DNA of 36,951 nt. Source: a virus. This document shows positions 6,506 through 13,477 of this stretch, one piece after another; within the stretch, counting starts at the first letter, position 1, and every line of letters begins with the position of its first letter. The notes below the pieces were generated by a model that was not told where the DNA came from, did not search any database, and saw only the letters and a program-made list of their open reading frames with translations. The DNA lies in IMG/VR virus record IMGVR_UViG_3300010403_000041, positions 1 to 36,951 of that record; one strand, 5' to 3'. Made by a program: the position numbers and the translations under genes.

Positions 6506-6591
6506 CAACAATCCTCGTCGACAAAGCGAACGAAGCACGTTGCGCACATCTTGCGTTGCACTTTGAAAACGGCTTCGCGTTTTGGCTTCAT
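6505..6591 (-). CDS. 28-residue CxxC micro-protein
   Basis: A tiny reading frame, MKPKREAVF then KVQRKMCATCFVRFVDEDC. It fills the only gap between two coupled genes exactly: its ATG overlaps the preceding stop as ATGA and its TGA overlaps the next ATG as TGATG. A CxxC pair and a final Cys suggest metal binding or redox activity. The perfect coupling on both sides argues that it is translated. Its shortness keeps the confidence moderate. Confidence 0.55.
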   Translation of the reverse strand: MKPKREAVFKVQRKMCATCFVRFVDEDC

Positions 6592-7262
6592 GCTGGCATC
6601 AACCGCGCGAGTTCGTCATGCCAGTATTCGAGCGACGCGAGTGCGGCGCCGCCGTCGGCGGCGTCTCGCAGGATCGGCATTCCGCTGTCGACTGACTCGA
6701 CGCATTCCGCGCGCGTCGCAGGTCTGCCCTCGCGATACCAAATGCACTCGACCGGGTCCCCGAGCGTGAACATGATCCCCGGCGACAGCGGTTCGCCGCC
6801 GTTGCCGTGTGCCGACTTCATGACCGGCGCGCGAAATGTTTCGTAATAATCCGTAAGCCACAGCAACGACACGCCCGGGTTGCGCGACAGCATGACGCCC
6901 GTTTCCTGTAGCGGCGCATCGGGGAACGCGGCTTCGCGACGCTGCGCACGTGGCAAGGTCAGGAAGGGACACGCCTTGACGCTGAACTCGGCGCATTCTC
7001 GATGCGATGGCGGTTCGGCACTCACGCGATTGACGCCGCACATCGGGCCAATGACGAAGCACATAATTTCGAGATGCCCGAACTTGTCCCCGCAAACCCA
7101 GCATCGCCGATCCTTGACCGCGCGCGCCATCTTGCGCGAATCCATGACGCGGAAGTCGGGCTTGCCGTCGAACCATTGAACAAACCACGGCACGGGATAG
7201 CCGCGCACGTCGACGGGAAGCTTCGCGATCCGCGTCGGGATTTTTCCTTGATATCGCATCAT
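6588..7262 (-). CDS. Conserved phage hypothetical protein (224 aa)
   Basis: One of the larger proteins in the minus operon, and one I have seen as a hypothetical protein in other phages. It opens with YQGKIPTRIAKLPVDVRGYPVPWFV and FRVMDSRKMARAVKD, then has a CWVCG pair and a MCFVIGPMCG stretch that may complete a zinc site, then SHRECAEFSVKACPFL. The first half is therefore Cys/His-rich and may fold around metal. No catalytic signature is evident. ATG 7262 overlaps the previous stop as ATGA. Confidence 0.75.
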   Translation of the reverse strand: MMRYQGKIPTRIAKLPVDVRGYPVPWFVQWFDGKPDFRVMDSRKMARAVKDRRCWVCGDKFGHLEIMCFVIGPMCGVNRVSAEPPSHRECAEFSVKACPFLTLPRAQRREAAFPDAPLQETGVMLSRNPGVSLLWLTDYYETFRAPVMKSAHGNGGEPLSPGIMFTLGDPVECIWYREGRPATRAECVESVDSGMPILRDAADGGAALASLEYWHDELARLMPA

Positions 7263-7546
7263 GATTTTTTGCCCGCCCTCGGGTTGTCGAACAGTGTTTG
7301 CAATTCACGAACCCAATAGAAAACCTTTTGCGCCAAGCGCGCCGCCTCGCGCCGGGTCAGTTCCGGCGGGTCGGGCGGCAACGTGCCGCCGCAGCACGTG
7401 CAAAGTTTCAAAAGGTGATTCGCGCCGCCGAGAATGGCCCGCATGCCGCATTCGTGATGCATCAGGACGTTGCATTCCGCGACCGGGTCGTCCGCACGGA
7501 CCGGCTCGTCGCACCATTCACAGCGGCCCGCCCGTTCGTCCTTCAC
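7259..7546 (-). CDS. Zinc-binding-like phage protein
   Basis: A 95-residue protein starting with GTG at 7546 in a GTGA overlap. Metal-ligand candidates are GRCEWCDE, then ECNVLMHHECGMR, then LCTCCGGTLPPDPPELTRREAA. The H.EC.MR and CxCC-PPD pattern is typical of a widespread family of phage zinc-binding hypothetical proteins. Its N terminus resembles that of the protein at 5755-6009. Function unknown. Confidence 0.75.
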   Translation of the reverse strand: MKDERAGRCEWCDEPVRADDPVAECNVLMHHECGMRAILGGANHLLKLCTCCGGTLPPDPPELTRREAARLAQKVFYWVRELQTLFDNPRAGKKS

Positions 7547-7749
7547 AAGCGGCCTTGTCTGTGACCGGCGCGGATTTCCGCCGCCATGTGTTCGAGAATC
7601 TCGGGAAGCCGCAGTGTCGTCGCCATATCGGCCTGACACTCGAAGCCGTTGCCGTCGACGCCGTCGATGACGATCAGAATCGCGGCGACCGCTTTCGTGC
7701 GCTGGCGTATCTCGGTCACTAGGTCGTTATATTTGCCGGGTCCGATCAT
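7543..7749 (-). CDS. Small hypothetical protein
   Basis: A 68-residue protein (MIGPGKYNDLVTEIRQR, AILIVIDGVDGNGF) with a hydrophobic strand ending in Asp-Gly and a helical C terminus. ATG 7749 overlaps the previous stop as ATGA, and its own stop overlaps the next GTG. The longer in-frame extension to 8100 is Arg-rich and covers other genes, so it is rejected. The fold is not recognised; the ILIVIDGVDGNG strand-turn could belong to a small alpha/beta domain. Confidence 0.7.
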   Translation of the reverse strand: MIGPGKYNDLVTEIRQRTKAVAAILIVIDGVDGNGFECQADMATTLRLPEILEHMAAEIRAGHRQGRL

Positions 7750-7916
7750 GGCAGATAACCCCGCTCGAACCGGAAGCACGCGCGGCAACGATAACGCGAC
7801 GGCGATGCGAGATACAACGCGACGTCCGGCTTGTAGCGCTTGCGGCGACAGCGCTCCCCGCAGCAAATCCCCGTTCGCGTTCGCGGTTCCTGTTCGCTTC
7901 GTTCCCAGCGCGGCAT
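7746..7916 (-). CDS. 56-residue basic four-Cys protein
   Basis: A short reading frame, MPRWERSEQEPRTRTG followed by ICCGERCRRKRY and later RCRACFRFERGYLP. Two Cys pairs plus many Arg and Lys residues suggest a small zinc ribbon that binds nucleic acid. It fills an otherwise empty stretch, has a strong AGGGGAG site eight bases upstream of its ATG, and its stop overlaps the next start as ATGA. I therefore regard it as real despite its size. Confidence 0.65.
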   Translation of the reverse strand: MPRWERSEQEPRTRTGICCGERCRRKRYKPDVALYLASPSRYRCRACFRFERGYLP

Positions 7917-7931
7917 GCTCGATGCTCCCCT

Positions 7932-8267
7932 CTAGTGTTTGCTTTGTTTGTCTTGTGCGTCTTGCGCGTCTTGCGCGGCTTGCGCGGCCCGGAAAACTTT
8001 GTCCATCTCGGGAAAGTTGATCGTGTTCAGTTCCTCGACGAACGCCCGAAACGCGATCCACGCGACTTCGCGCGTCTCGGGATGGTGCCCGCCAAGCCAA
8101 CGCGAGACGAGTTCGCCCAGCGCGGCGCCCTGCAAGCTAGGGTTGCGCCCGGCTAACAGGTCCCCAATCGCGACGATCAGTTCAAGCGCTTCCTTGACGA
8201 CCGCTTTTTTTTCTTCGTCCGTCATCGCCAGATCGTCGGCGATTTGATCGAAGGTCCACGTTTTCAT
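7932..8267 (-). CDS. Helical hypothetical protein with repetitive C terminus
   Basis: A 111-residue acidic protein, MKTWTFDQIADDLAMT followed by long helices, ending in a low-complexity AAQAAQDAQDAQDKQSKH tail. The tail comes from short DNA repeats (about 7938-7985) and may vary in copy number between relatives. The ATG at 8267 overlaps the previous stop as ATGA. Function is not recognised. No Cys-rich motif is present, unlike many neighbours. Confidence 0.7.
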   Translation of the reverse strand: MKTWTFDQIADDLAMTDEEKKAVVKEALELIVAIGDLLAGRNPSLQGAALGELVSRWLGGHHPETREVAWIAFRAFVEELNTINFPEMDKVFRAAQAAQDAQDAQDKQSKH

Positions 8268-8494
8268 ATCCACGTTTCCACGATGACGGAGTCGTCCCCG
8301 GGATTGCGATCCAAGCGGGTGAGCAGGAATGTCGCCCTCATCCTGATGCCAGCGCGCACGTTGTCGAGCGTGTCCGCGACGACGACGTCGTGCGTCGGCT
8401 TGTCCAGTTCGAACCGGCGCGCGACGAACTTGCCGGGGTAATCGCTGGGGTTGTAATACACGGTCCAAAGGGAAAGGGGCGGGTCCGGTTGCAT
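8264..8494 (-). CDS. Small hypothetical protein
   Basis: A 76-residue protein, MQPDPPLSLWTVYYNPSDYP, then GKFVARRFEL and DDSVIVETWI. The short strands look like a small beta-sheet domain of the kind found in many phage hypothetical proteins. Its ATG shares one base with the preceding stop (TGATG), and its stop overlaps the next start (ATGA). Upstream in-frame codons are shadow sequence. Confidence 0.7.
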   Translation of the reverse strand: MQPDPPLSLWTVYYNPSDYPGKFVARRFELDKPTHDVVVADTLDNVRAGIRMRATFLLTRLDRNPGDDSVIVETWI

Positions 8495-8910
8495 CAGTGA
8501 TCCGTCCGCTTTTTGACCGGCGGACGGTGCGGCGTGAACTTCCCGCGCGTCGTTTCGATTTTCAGTCCGCCGTGCTTTTCGAGCATCATTGTCAGCAAGT
8601 CGCAGTTCGCGACCAGTCGTTTTCCGTAGTCGGCGAAATGGAAAATCATTCCGACCGTGCGTTCGAGTTCGTCGCGTTGCCTTTCCTTGTCGCCGCCATA
8701 GTCCGCCGCTTTCGAGCGAATGCGGACGGCGCCGGTTTCTTCGTCGTGCGTCATGCGTGACCACGTCGGCTCGACGAACATCAGTTGTTCGCTTTGATGG
8801 TCGTCATAGAGCAACACGGCCGCGGCAACGTCCGCGCGCGCGCACGTCTCGCGAATGTCCGCCATGAGTGCGCGCAATTTGTCCTGCCGGGCTTGTTGTT
8901 CGTCGTTCAT
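8494..8910 (-). CDS. Helical hypothetical protein (138 aa)
   Basis: A charged protein with a helical N terminus (MNDEQQARQDKLRALMADIRE), a central AAAVLLYDDHQSEQLMFVEP strand region and a C-terminal helix (TVGMIFHFADYGKRLVANCDLL) followed by a basic tail. No catalytic motif stands out. ATG 8910 overlaps the previous stop as ATGA; another in-frame ATG exists upstream at about 8949 but would overlap the neighbour further. Function unknown. Confidence 0.7.
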   Translation of the reverse strand: MNDEQQARQDKLRALMADIRETCARADVAAAVLLYDDHQSEQLMFVEPTWSRMTHDEETGAVRIRSKAADYGGDKERQRDELERTVGMIFHFADYGKRLVANCDLLTMMLEKHGGLKIETTRGKFTPHRPPVKKRTDH

Positions 8911-9191
8911 CGGCGCGGAACCTTTCCCCGGTTTCGTGCGATCCATAGGCAAACCCAAACCCAAAACGTCGCGCGTTCGCCGTGCATCGCGATCAGTACA
9001 ACCCACATGCCTTGCAGGATCATGCGCAGGAATCGCAATAGCGCATTGTCGAGTTCCCCTTGCGACACGGCCCACAGCATGAGAATCGAACAGGCCAGCA
9101 TAAACACGCTAGACGCGGTGCGCCAATAGGCCCGCGTGACGAACCCCTCGGGAATGTTGCGCGGATCAAGGACGGGAAGGCGGTCGATCAT
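8907..9191 (-). CDS. Two-span membrane protein
   Basis: A 94-residue protein with two hydrophobic segments (about 30-50, SSVFMLACSILMLWAV, and 66-88, ILQGMWVVLIAM...FWVWVCLWIA) and a basic tail (RNRGKVPRR). It is paired with another two-span protein just upstream (9188-9475), coupled by ATGA. Tandem small membrane proteins of this kind can be holin/antiholin pairs, but here they lie in the early-type operon away from any endolysin, so that role is only a possibility. Confidence 0.7.
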   Translation of the reverse strand: MIDRLPVLDPRNIPEGFVTRAYWRTASSVFMLACSILMLWAVSQGELDNALLRFLRMILQGMWVVLIAMHGERATFWVWVCLWIARNRGKVPRR

Positions 9192-9475
9192 GGTTTGCTG
9201 TTGTGCCGGTTGATGCGCCATGCGTTAAAGATAGCCCACGCGTAACGGTAAGTCAGGGACGCGTTCAGCGCAAACAGGATCGCGCCGCCCGCCTGCGTCA
9301 GGGTCGAGTTCTCTTGCGTGCCGACCCACATTACCCAAATCGAGATTGCGACTGCAATGCTGCCGTGTATCAGGCCGCGGCGCGCCATTCGCATGAACTC
9401 GCGATAGCGGGCTTCGGACACTTCGACGAAACCGGCGGGCGGCTTGCGCGTGCGCCTAACGAAACGGGTTGTCAA
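9188..9475 (-). CDS. Two-span membrane protein
   Basis: A 95-residue protein with a basic N terminus (TTRFVRRTRKPPAGFVEVSE), then two hydrophobic segments (about 35-53 and 62-82) separated by a polar GTQENSTL loop. The likely start is a TTG at 9475 overlapping the end of the preceding gene by 20 bases. No ATG is available before residue 28, so the exact start is uncertain. It is coupled to the membrane protein downstream. Confidence 0.65.
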   Translation of the reverse strand: MTTRFVRRTRKPPAGFVEVSEARYREFMRMARRGLIHGSIAVAISIWVMWVGTQENSTLTQAGGAILFALNASLTYRYAWAIFNAWRINRHNSKP

Positions 9476-9755
9476 GGCGCGCCGTCAGTTCGTGGAAAAA
9501 CGCGGGCGTCTTAATCCGCCCCTTCAGGATGCCGCGCAAGCGTTCCTGCGCCGCTTCCCGGCCCTCGAATGTTGGATAGGCGATCAGTTGCCACGTCATC
9601 AGCGTGTGCGACACGTTGAACCCGGCGCAGCACGCGCCGCAATAAATGTTGACCGACGCGCCGCCGTGCGGTCCTTCCCAAAACTCGCCGCTTTGCTTGC
9701 AGAAAATGCAGTGCGAATGAAGTTCCGCCTTTTCGACTTCGGTTAGGTTTCTCAT
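9456..9755 (-). CDS. Small zinc-ribbon protein (MRxLT family)
   Basis: A 99-residue protein beginning MRNLTEVEKAELHSHCIFC with a second pair CGACCAGFNVS: a classic two-CxxC zinc ribbon of about 50 residues, then a helical tail. The whole first half aligns with the protein at 17622-17858 (MRDLTPDERECL...CPYC...CPQCGAQFNV), so the two are diverged paralogues in different parts of the genome. The ATG at 9755 overlaps the previous stop as ATGA. It probably binds nucleic acid or acts as a protein adaptor. Confidence 0.75.
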   Translation of the reverse strand: MRNLTEVEKAELHSHCIFCKQSGEFWEGPHGGASVNIYCGACCAGFNVSHTLMTWQLIAYPTFEGREAAQERLRGILKGRIKTPAFFHELTARLDNPFR

Positions 9756-10012
9756 TGCCGGGGTTCCTGATCGTCAAACGCCTGCGATACCGCCAAGGTC
9801 ATCGCCATGTTCGCCAGCGCCCGCGGCATGTCTTCGTGAAACATCTTCGCGACCGCGCCGGTCCCGGCGATGCAAACGCCGGTCTTGGCGTTTTCCTTGC
9901 CAGCGATCAGCACGACGTCGCATCCGAGTTCGCGCGCTGCATTCTCGGCAATCTCGTCGCACTTGCGCACCCATTCGGCATCAAGCGGCAACTGGTTTAG
10001 CGGGTTCGTCAT
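9752..10012 (-). CDS. Small hypothetical protein
   Basis: An 86-residue protein: MTNPLNQLPLDAEWVRKCDE, a helix with AARELGCDVVLIAGKEN, then KTGVCIAGTG and a C-terminal helix. The strand-loop pattern hints at a small alpha/beta fold, but there is no catalytic signature. ATG 10012 and the stop are both in ATGA overlaps, which makes the boundaries firm. Function unknown. Confidence 0.7.
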   Translation of the reverse strand: MTNPLNQLPLDAEWVRKCDEIAENAARELGCDVVLIAGKENAKTGVCIAGTGAVAKMFHEDMPRALANMAMTLAVSQAFDDQEPRQ

Positions 10013-10212
10013 GAATCATCAAGGAAGTGAAAGTCGGCGCCGGGGTCGATGCGCGCGACTTCGGCTTCGCAACCCGCGATGTATGCGCGCAACGCCGCCT
10101 CGGTTTTGAAGTGTTCGTGAAGCCGCCGCAAAATCGTATCGTAACTGTTGAACGTCCCCGCGGCGACCGACCGGGACATGCGGCGCGCGACGCGTTCAAA
10201 GTAGTCCGGCAT
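10009..10212 (-). CDS. Small hypothetical protein
   Basis: A 67-residue protein, MPDYFERVARRMSRSVAAGT followed by NSYDTILRRLHEHFKTEAAL, largely helical, with an acidic C terminus (DPGADFHFLDDS). I chose the ATG at 10212, which overlaps the previous gene by 17 bases; the longer ORF to 10338 is not believable because it covers most of that gene's 3' end. Function unknown. Confidence 0.65.
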   Translation of the reverse strand: MPDYFERVARRMSRSVAAGTFNSYDTILRRLHEHFKTEAALRAYIAGCEAEVARIDPGADFHFLDDS

Positions 10213-10495
10213 CGCCGAGTGCGCCCGGTCCCAAGCGATCCGCGCGGCCCGCGCCCTTGTGCTTGATCCAAGGCCCGGGCGGATCGCCCGTGCCGTCCCA
10301 TTGGCGAAATGCGATGGCGACGTCGGCGGCGTCTTCATAGCAATAGCGGCTTTGATAACTCCCGTCGTCGCAACCGACCATCAAGCCGAACGTGGACCAC
10401 ATCGGACAAACGCCAATGACCGGACCGTCGCGAATGCGGCGCACGTCAAGGTAACCTTGCGCGCGCAGCGATGCGAACAGTTCGGCGTCGTTCAT
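10196..10495 (-). CDS. Small hypothetical protein
   Basis: A 99-residue protein, MNDAELFASLRAQGYLDVRR then VIGVCPMWSTFGLMVGCDD and YCYEDAADVAIAFRQWDG, ending in a Gly-rich tail. The pattern is a helix followed by a beta-rich domain with an aromatic loop. I do not recognise the family. ATG 10495 overlaps the previous stop as ATGA. Confidence 0.7.
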   Translation of the reverse strand: MNDAELFASLRAQGYLDVRRIRDGPVIGVCPMWSTFGLMVGCDDGSYQSRYCYEDAADVAIAFRQWDGTGDPPGPWIKHKGAGRADRLGPGALGDAGLL

Positions 10496-10911
10496 GACGG
10501 ATCGGGGTTGGACTGCAACAGTTTCAGCAACGCGTCGGCGACCTGTTTGCGTTCCGCGCGCAGCGCAGTGAAGCCGCGCAATTTGCGGTCAATGACCGTC
10601 ATGCGGTGCGCCAGCGCGCCGACGTCGTTCATGTCGAGCGGTCGCGGCGTGCGCGATCCCTTTCCCTTTTTCGGACGCGGCGGGAAATTCTTGACCGACA
10701 TGGACCCGGTAACAACGCCGTTCCCCTTGCCGTTCGGCCGGGTCGGCAAACCCAAACTGACCGCGGTGCGCCGATAGGTGCCTTCGCTTAAATCGAATTT
10801 TTCGCAAGCATCCCGCGCCGTCATGCCGCCCGCGATCAGCGGCGCAATTTTGCGCGTCAGTTCTTCGATTTCCTCGCCGGACCGTCGTGTTCCCTTTTTT
10901 GGTTTCGCCAT
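10492..10911 (-). CDS. Putative HTH DNA-binding protein
   Basis: A 139-residue very basic protein. Residues 14-56 (EEIEELTRKIAPLIAGGMTARDACEKF, then DLSEGTYRRTAVSLGL) match the helix-turn-helix pattern of resolvase-tail or terminase-small-subunit-type domains, where a Gly turn precedes the recognition helix. The middle is Lys/Pro/Gly-rich and disordered, and the C-terminal helix (RKLRGFTALRAERKQVADALLKLL) could dimerise. It could regulate the minus operon or bind phage DNA. This is a family-level inference only. Confidence 0.65.
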   Translation of the reverse strand: MAKPKKGTRRSGEEIEELTRKIAPLIAGGMTARDACEKFDLSEGTYRRTAVSLGLPTRPNGKGNGVVTGSMSVKNFPPRPKKGKGSRTPRPLDMNDVGALAHRMTVIDRKLRGFTALRAERKQVADALLKLLQSNPDPS

Positions 10912-10915
10912 GATC

Positions 10916-11212
10916 CTAGACCGTCGTGTCTACGGAATGCGAACTGCGCCAGAATTTTATCTGCGATCCTTGGCGATGATATTGCCCGCGCAAGCCGCCG
11001 TTGCGACAGTCGAAGATTTCGAAAACCGAATCGCCTTTCGACCATGCCGCTTCCGACAGCGCGCGCGTGTGTGCGTGCCGCAGACTCTTGAAGTAGGCCC
11101 ATCGGACTTGCTCTTTTGCCGCGGAGTCCCATAGCCTGAACGGTCGTTTCACTTCGTCGGCGTCTTCCGCTATCGGGAATTCGCGCAGTTGCCGGACGTT
11201 TAGTGCGTGCAT
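10916..11212 (-). CDS. Small hypothetical protein
   Basis: A 98-residue protein, MHALNVRQLREFPIAEDADE, then WDSAAKEQVRWAYFKSLRHAHTRALSEAAW and a C-terminal beta-like IFDCRNGGLRGQYH segment. I chose the ATG at 11212, which has AAGGGA seven bases upstream; the ORF extension to 11311 overlaps the previous gene. Its stop is four bases before the next ATG. Function unknown. Confidence 0.65.
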   Translation of the reverse strand: MHALNVRQLREFPIAEDADEVKRPFRLWDSAAKEQVRWAYFKSLRHAHTRALSEAAWSKGDSVFEIFDCRNGGLRGQYHRQGSQIKFWRSSHSVDTTV

Positions 11213-11243
11213 GATGCTGTCCCTTTCCTTTCGCTGTTGTGGA

Positions 11244-11663
11244 TCAAGTCCCGCTTTGTTGCTCCCTGCCGTTTTGCCTTGTTTCCTCGGCGTTCGCCCG
11301 CTCGATGGCATCGCCGACCGCTTGCAGCGTGGCGCGCGCCCTCATGGGCGTCAGACTGCCGGGATTGTTCACCTGATCGCGCAGCGCTTCATGCGCCGCT
11401 TTGAGTGCGTCAAGGTGCGAGTCCGCCAGCGCGGCGCGGCGGAAAAGAAAAATCAGCGTTTCGGGTTCCTGAATGAAGGCGCGCATTCGCTCGATGGCGC
11501 CGTCGCCGTCTTGCGCGACTCGAAAGGTCATGTCGTTGTTGACGATCAGCATCGACAGACAAATCGCGCACAGTGTCGCGTGTCCCGCCTGAAGCGGCCC
11601 ATTGAATCCGCGCGCGTTGTCGAGATGCGTATCGCATACCGGACAGTTCGGTTTCGTGTTCAT
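11244..11663 (-). CDS. Cys-pair hypothetical protein
   Basis: A 139-residue protein with CPVCDTHLDN at the N terminus and LCAICLSMLIV at about 31-41, a likely zinc site of the treble-clef or ribbon type. Long helices (EALRDQV, MRARATLQAVGDAIERANAEE) follow. ATG 11663 overlaps the stop of the methyltransferase-like gene as ATGA, so the two are coupled. It may be a zinc-dependent adaptor; function is not known. Confidence 0.7.
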   Translation of the reverse strand: MNTKPNCPVCDTHLDNARGFNGPLQAGHATLCAICLSMLIVNNDMTFRVAQDGDGAIERMRAFIQEPETLIFLFRRAALADSHLDALKAAHEALRDQVNNPGSLTPMRARATLQAVGDAIERANAEETRQNGREQQSGT

Positions 11664-12265
11664 GTTTTTTTTAGTGTGGCCCAATAGTCGGACAGCGCGT
11701 TGCGATTCCCGCAATGCCATCCGTCGAAAAAAGTTAGTTGATATCCCAGCGCGGCGCCGAAGGCTTCGATACATTCGCGCATGGCCTGAAGGTAAACGTC
11801 GGCAAGCCGCCCGCCGTGGCGCCCGATAATTTGCGTAACGCGCGCCAAGGCGATTCCCTTTGTGTTCGCCGCTTTCAGTCGACCCGCGTCGCGCACGACG
11901 ACTTGCACGACCGGCGCGAAGGTCCGGCCGGGCCGGAACAGCGCATCGAGCATCGCCAGCGCGCGCCCCTCGACGTCGACGTCGACCACGTCGAACGGGC
12001 GATCCTTGGCGAATCCGCCCGCGAGTGCCCGCACGGCGTCGCCCTGATAGACCGACCAGTGCGGGCGCGCGCGCGCCAGAGATGCCGACAGGGTTTCGGA
12101 TTCCTCGAAGACCACGCCCGAGCGGGCGTGATGCCAAACGCGATCAAACGCGCGGCCCATTGAACCGCGCGTTTCCAGAACATCCGGCGTGATGCATGAG
12201 GCAAGGACGCGTCGGCGAAGGCGTTGCGCCCGGTCGGCTTCACGTTCCTTTCGGACATTAGTCAC
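11660..12265 (-). CDS. Class I methyltransferase-like protein
   Basis: A 201-residue protein with the motif order of a Rossmann-fold SAM methyltransferase. A motif I-like VLETRGSMGRAF lies at 29-40, an acidic residue (E54 in GVVFEES) follows the second strand, GDA is at 75-77, and a motif IV-like FDVVDVDVEG at 91-100 resembles the DVVDVDPYG of Trm1-type RNA methyltransferases. A later FDGWHCGN segment could bind substrate. Motif I is atypical (GSMG for GxGxG), so activity is uncertain. The GTG at 12265 is preceded by GGAG five bases upstream. The ATG at 12295 is the alternative start. Confidence 0.55.
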   Translation of the reverse strand: MTNVRKEREADRAQRLRRRVLASCITPDVLETRGSMGRAFDRVWHHARSGVVFEESETLSASLARARPHWSVYQGDAVRALAGGFAKDRPFDVVDVDVEGRALAMLDALFRPGRTFAPVVQVVVRDAGRLKAANTKGIALARVTQIIGRHGGRLADVYLQAMRECIEAFGAALGYQLTFFDGWHCGNRNALSDYWATLKKT

Positions 12266-12460
12266 GGTGTCTCCCGTAGGGGTCCCGCCCGCCATGCGGT
12301 CGCTAGGCCACTCCACTGCCCCGACGATGCGACCGGGGCGACCCCGCAAGTATTAAAAACGAAAGTTTCGTTTATAGCAAGACGGTTTAATGCCGTTCTA
12401 GTACACATATTGCCTATGTTTAGAACGAAATCTATCAATTGATAGGATTGGTATTGGACC
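12266..12460 (-). promoter_or_regulatory. Internal control region of the minus operon
   Basis: An AT-rich gap in a GC-rich operon, before the methyltransferase-like gene. It holds AAACGAAA-G-TTTCGTTT (12357-12373), the perfect palindrome CTATCAATTGATAG (12432-12445), and, overlapping the stop of the upstream gene, the hairpin ATTGGAC-CTTA-GTCCAAT (12453-12470). TATAAA on the minus strand (12371-12376) is a possible -10 box, without a convincing -35. The layout suggests an internal regulated promoter, perhaps after a weak terminator without a T run. Confidence 0.5.
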
Positions 12461-12787
12461 TTAGTCCAATTGACTTCCGCCCGGGCGAAAGGCAAGGGTC
12501 GTGCAAATGGCCCGCACTTCCTCGCCGGTCATGGTCCATTCGTTCGCCGTAATCGACGCGATCACGCGCGCCTTGAAGTGTTGATGAATGCGCACGGCAA
12601 GCGCGTCGTGATTCAGTTCGTTTGCGCATATCGCAAGCGCCAGTTGCGCCGGGCCGGACCCTGAATAGCCCCATTCGAACCCGGTCGGGCTATGGTTGAA
12701 CAGGTCCAAGCGCAAGCGCAGCGGCTTCCCGTTGACGGTCACGGCCGCACTGCCATTCGACGCGCGCATCCCTTTGTAGATGTTCAT
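12461..12787 (-). CDS. DUF6166-like protein
   Basis: A 108-residue protein. FEWGYSGSGPAQLALAIC followed by a helix and HQHFKARVIASITANEWTMTGEEV matches my memory of the DUF6166 signature (GYGGSGPAQLALA... FK..V), a small phage and bacterial domain of unknown function. ATG 12787 overlaps the preceding stop as ATGA. Its stop lies in a hairpin (ATTGGAC/GTCCAAT), the last coding base before the internal control region. Function unknown. Confidence 0.75.
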   Translation of the reverse strand: MNIYKGMRASNGSAAVTVNGKPLRLRLDLFNHSPTGFEWGYSGSGPAQLALAICANELNHDALAVRIHQHFKARVIASITANEWTMTGEEVRAICTTLAFRPGGSQLD

Positions 12788-13239
12788 AGCAGACCGTCCG
12801 AGTCGCGCTTCGCGCGCTGAATGATTTCGCCGGTCGCCCGGTCAAGGTCAAGGGTTCGCTGTTCGTCGTCGGGCTTCACGTCGCCGAGTCCGCCGAGATA
12901 ACTTTCCATGTCGCACAGCACGATGACGACATTCGTCCCGAGCGCGTCCAGCAAATCATGCTTTTCGCGCGTGCCGTCGACCGTCAGCAACAGTTTGCAA
13001 GCGTCCTTCAAGGCCATCGACTCGACCTTCGCCGCGACCGACACGCGCCCGGTCGACGCAATCGAACGCACGGCTTCGCGCACGTTCGACGTGACACGCG
13101 CGCGCAATCGCTCGATGACTTCGGCTTGCTCGACTTCGGGCAAGGACGGCCACGGTTTAGGGATCAAGCGGATTTCGTCGATCAGCGCGGACAACAGGTC
13201 GCCCGCCATGCGGTCGTGTTGCAATTGAACTTCGATCAT
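12784..13239 (-). CDS. Conserved phage hypothetical protein (151 aa)
   Basis: A helical protein that resembles a recurrent phage family: WPSLPEVEQAEVIERLRARV, then a basic VREAVRSIASTGRVSVAAKVESM block and HDLLDALGTNVVIVLCDMESYL. ATG 13239 has AGGGG six bases upstream; the extension to 13281 is not needed. I know no experimentally assigned role. It lies in a block with a ParB-like protein and the 149-residue protein, a trio often seen together in siphophages. Confidence 0.7.
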   Translation of the reverse strand: MIEVQLQHDRMAGDLLSALIDEIRLIPKPWPSLPEVEQAEVIERLRARVTSNVREAVRSIASTGRVSVAAKVESMALKDACKLLLTVDGTREKHDLLDALGTNVVIVLCDMESYLGGLGDVKPDDEQRTLDLDRATGEIIQRAKRDSDGLL

Positions 13240-13258
13240 CGTTTCCCCTTTCAGGTAA

Positions 13259-13477
13259 TCAATTCGCCGCCCGCTTGGCACACTCGGCGGAAAACCAGTG
13301 CAGCGCGTCGGCGTCGTTCGCGAACGCCTCGATGGCGAGAATCGTTCCGGTATTGGTTTGCGCGTCCAGCGTCAACAGGATCGCGGCCCGCGGTTCGCCG
13401 TCCGGCGGGTCGAAGGCCAGATGAAAACCGCCCTCGGGAAAAAGCCGGTGTCCCGGCGGCCACTCGCGTTCGATCAT
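13259..13477 (-). CDS. Small hypothetical protein
   Basis: A 72-residue protein, MIEREWPPGHRLFPEGGFHL then RAAILLTLDAQTNTGTILAIEAFAND, apparently an all-beta domain with a helical C terminus. ATG 13477 overlaps the stop of the ParB-like gene as ATGA. The in-frame extension to 13516 falls inside that gene and is discarded. Function unknown. Confidence 0.7.
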   Translation of the reverse strand: MIEREWPPGHRLFPEGGFHLAFDPPDGEPRAAILLTLDAQTNTGTILAIEAFANDADALHWFSAECAKRAAN

